Shown here piece after piece: positions 5,080-5,213 of a stretch of DNA of 5,213 nt (position 1 is the stretch's first letter; every line of letters starts with the position of its first letter). The notes under the pieces are model-generated. The model did not search any database, was not told where the DNA came from, and saw only the letters and a program-made list of their open reading frames with translations. Source of the stretch: a bacterium (GTDB lineage Bacteria > SZUA-79 > Acidulodesulfobacterales > Acidulodesulfobacteraceae); contig JAJYYS010000114.1 of NCBI GenBank assembly GCA_021800745.1, forward strand, positions 1-5,213, written 5' to 3'. Position numbers and translations under genes: made by a program.

Positions 5080-5213
5080 GAAAAAAAATCTGGATTTCCT
5101 CATCCCTACTTCGAGTCTCATCCCAACTGGAAGTGGTTCATACTCACGACGGTTCTTGTCGGCGCGACTATGTCCGCTTTGGACGTCAGCATAGTTAACG
5201 TCGCAATGCCGAC
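5077..5213 (+). CDS. DHA2/EmrB-QacA-type multidrug efflux MFS transporter, N-terminal part (runs off the window edge)
   Basis: I translated this by hand; 45 full codons lie in the window with no stop. A short polar N-terminus containing HPYFESHPNWKW (residues 9-20) leads into TM1, which carries LVGATMSALDVSIVNVAMP (27-45). This matches the TM1 signature LDxTIVNVALP of the 14-TM DHA2 drug:H+ antiporters (EmrB, QacA), with the conserved acidic residue at Asp36. Family members are about 500 residues long and sit in the inner membrane, in Gram-negatives often working with an EmrA-like adaptor and an outer-membrane channel. An A8 run directly follows the start (codons 2-4, Glu-Lys-Lys). The gene begins 16 nt after aspS, so it is likely co-transcribed with it; no regulator gene is visible. 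Partners, if any, would lie downstream. Substrate unknown. Confidence 0.88.
   Translation, partial: MEKKSGFPHPYFESHPNWKWFILTTVLVGATMSALDVSIVNVAMP

Overview
The window is a compact, AT-rich bacterial segment holding six protein genes in two divergent groups. I see no RNA gene, insertion sequence, phage gene or CRISPR array. Nothing in it is diagnostic of a phylum. The aspartyl-tRNA synthetase is of the bacterial type (GAD insert) and carries the residue pair associated with non-discriminating enzymes, so the host probably makes Asn-tRNA(Asn) indirectly through GatCAB. An uncultured Gram-negative lineage of the deltaproteobacterial kind would fit, but that is a guess.

Leftward group (minus strand, read from about 2230 down to 1): a cis-prenyltransferase (uppS, 2227-1379), a YajR-like major facilitator transporter without the C-terminal YAM domain (1341-184, TTG start behind a perfect AGGAGG), and the N-terminal 62 residues of a CDGSH iron-sulfur protein (187 to the window edge). 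Transporter and CDGSH genes overlap by the four bases ATGA. The gaps (37 nt and -4 nt) and the lack of any terminator suggest one transcript.

The 135-nt divergent gap (2228-2362) is very AT-rich. It holds two well-formed sigma70-type promoter candidates pointing in opposite directions, whose -35 boxes occupy the same bases (2320-2326). The rightward one would give a 5' leader of only a few nucleotides for the hydrolase gene.

Rightward group (plus strand): an alpha/beta-hydrolase (2363-3199) with a complete Ser-Asp-His triad, an aspartyl-tRNA synthetase (aspS, best start ATG 3276, end 5060), and the first 45 codons of a DHA2/EmrB-type drug-efflux transporter (TTG start at 5077). A strong promoter candidate for aspS sits across the hydrolase stop codon. 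The efflux gene follows aspS by 16 nt with a G-rich ribosome binding site, so it probably depends on aspS transcription.

One pattern runs through the window. The genes that follow a predicted promoter (uppS, hydrolase, aspS) have no convincing Shine-Dalgarno sequence, while the internal operon genes (MFS, CDGSH, DHA2) have good ones at 7-nt spacing. I found no convincing undescribed system. The genes are mostly recognisable housekeeping or transport functions, and the points worth following are the tRNA-specificity signature, the shared promoter, the CDGSH-transporter coupling and a perfect in-frame 15-bp duplication in the transporter.
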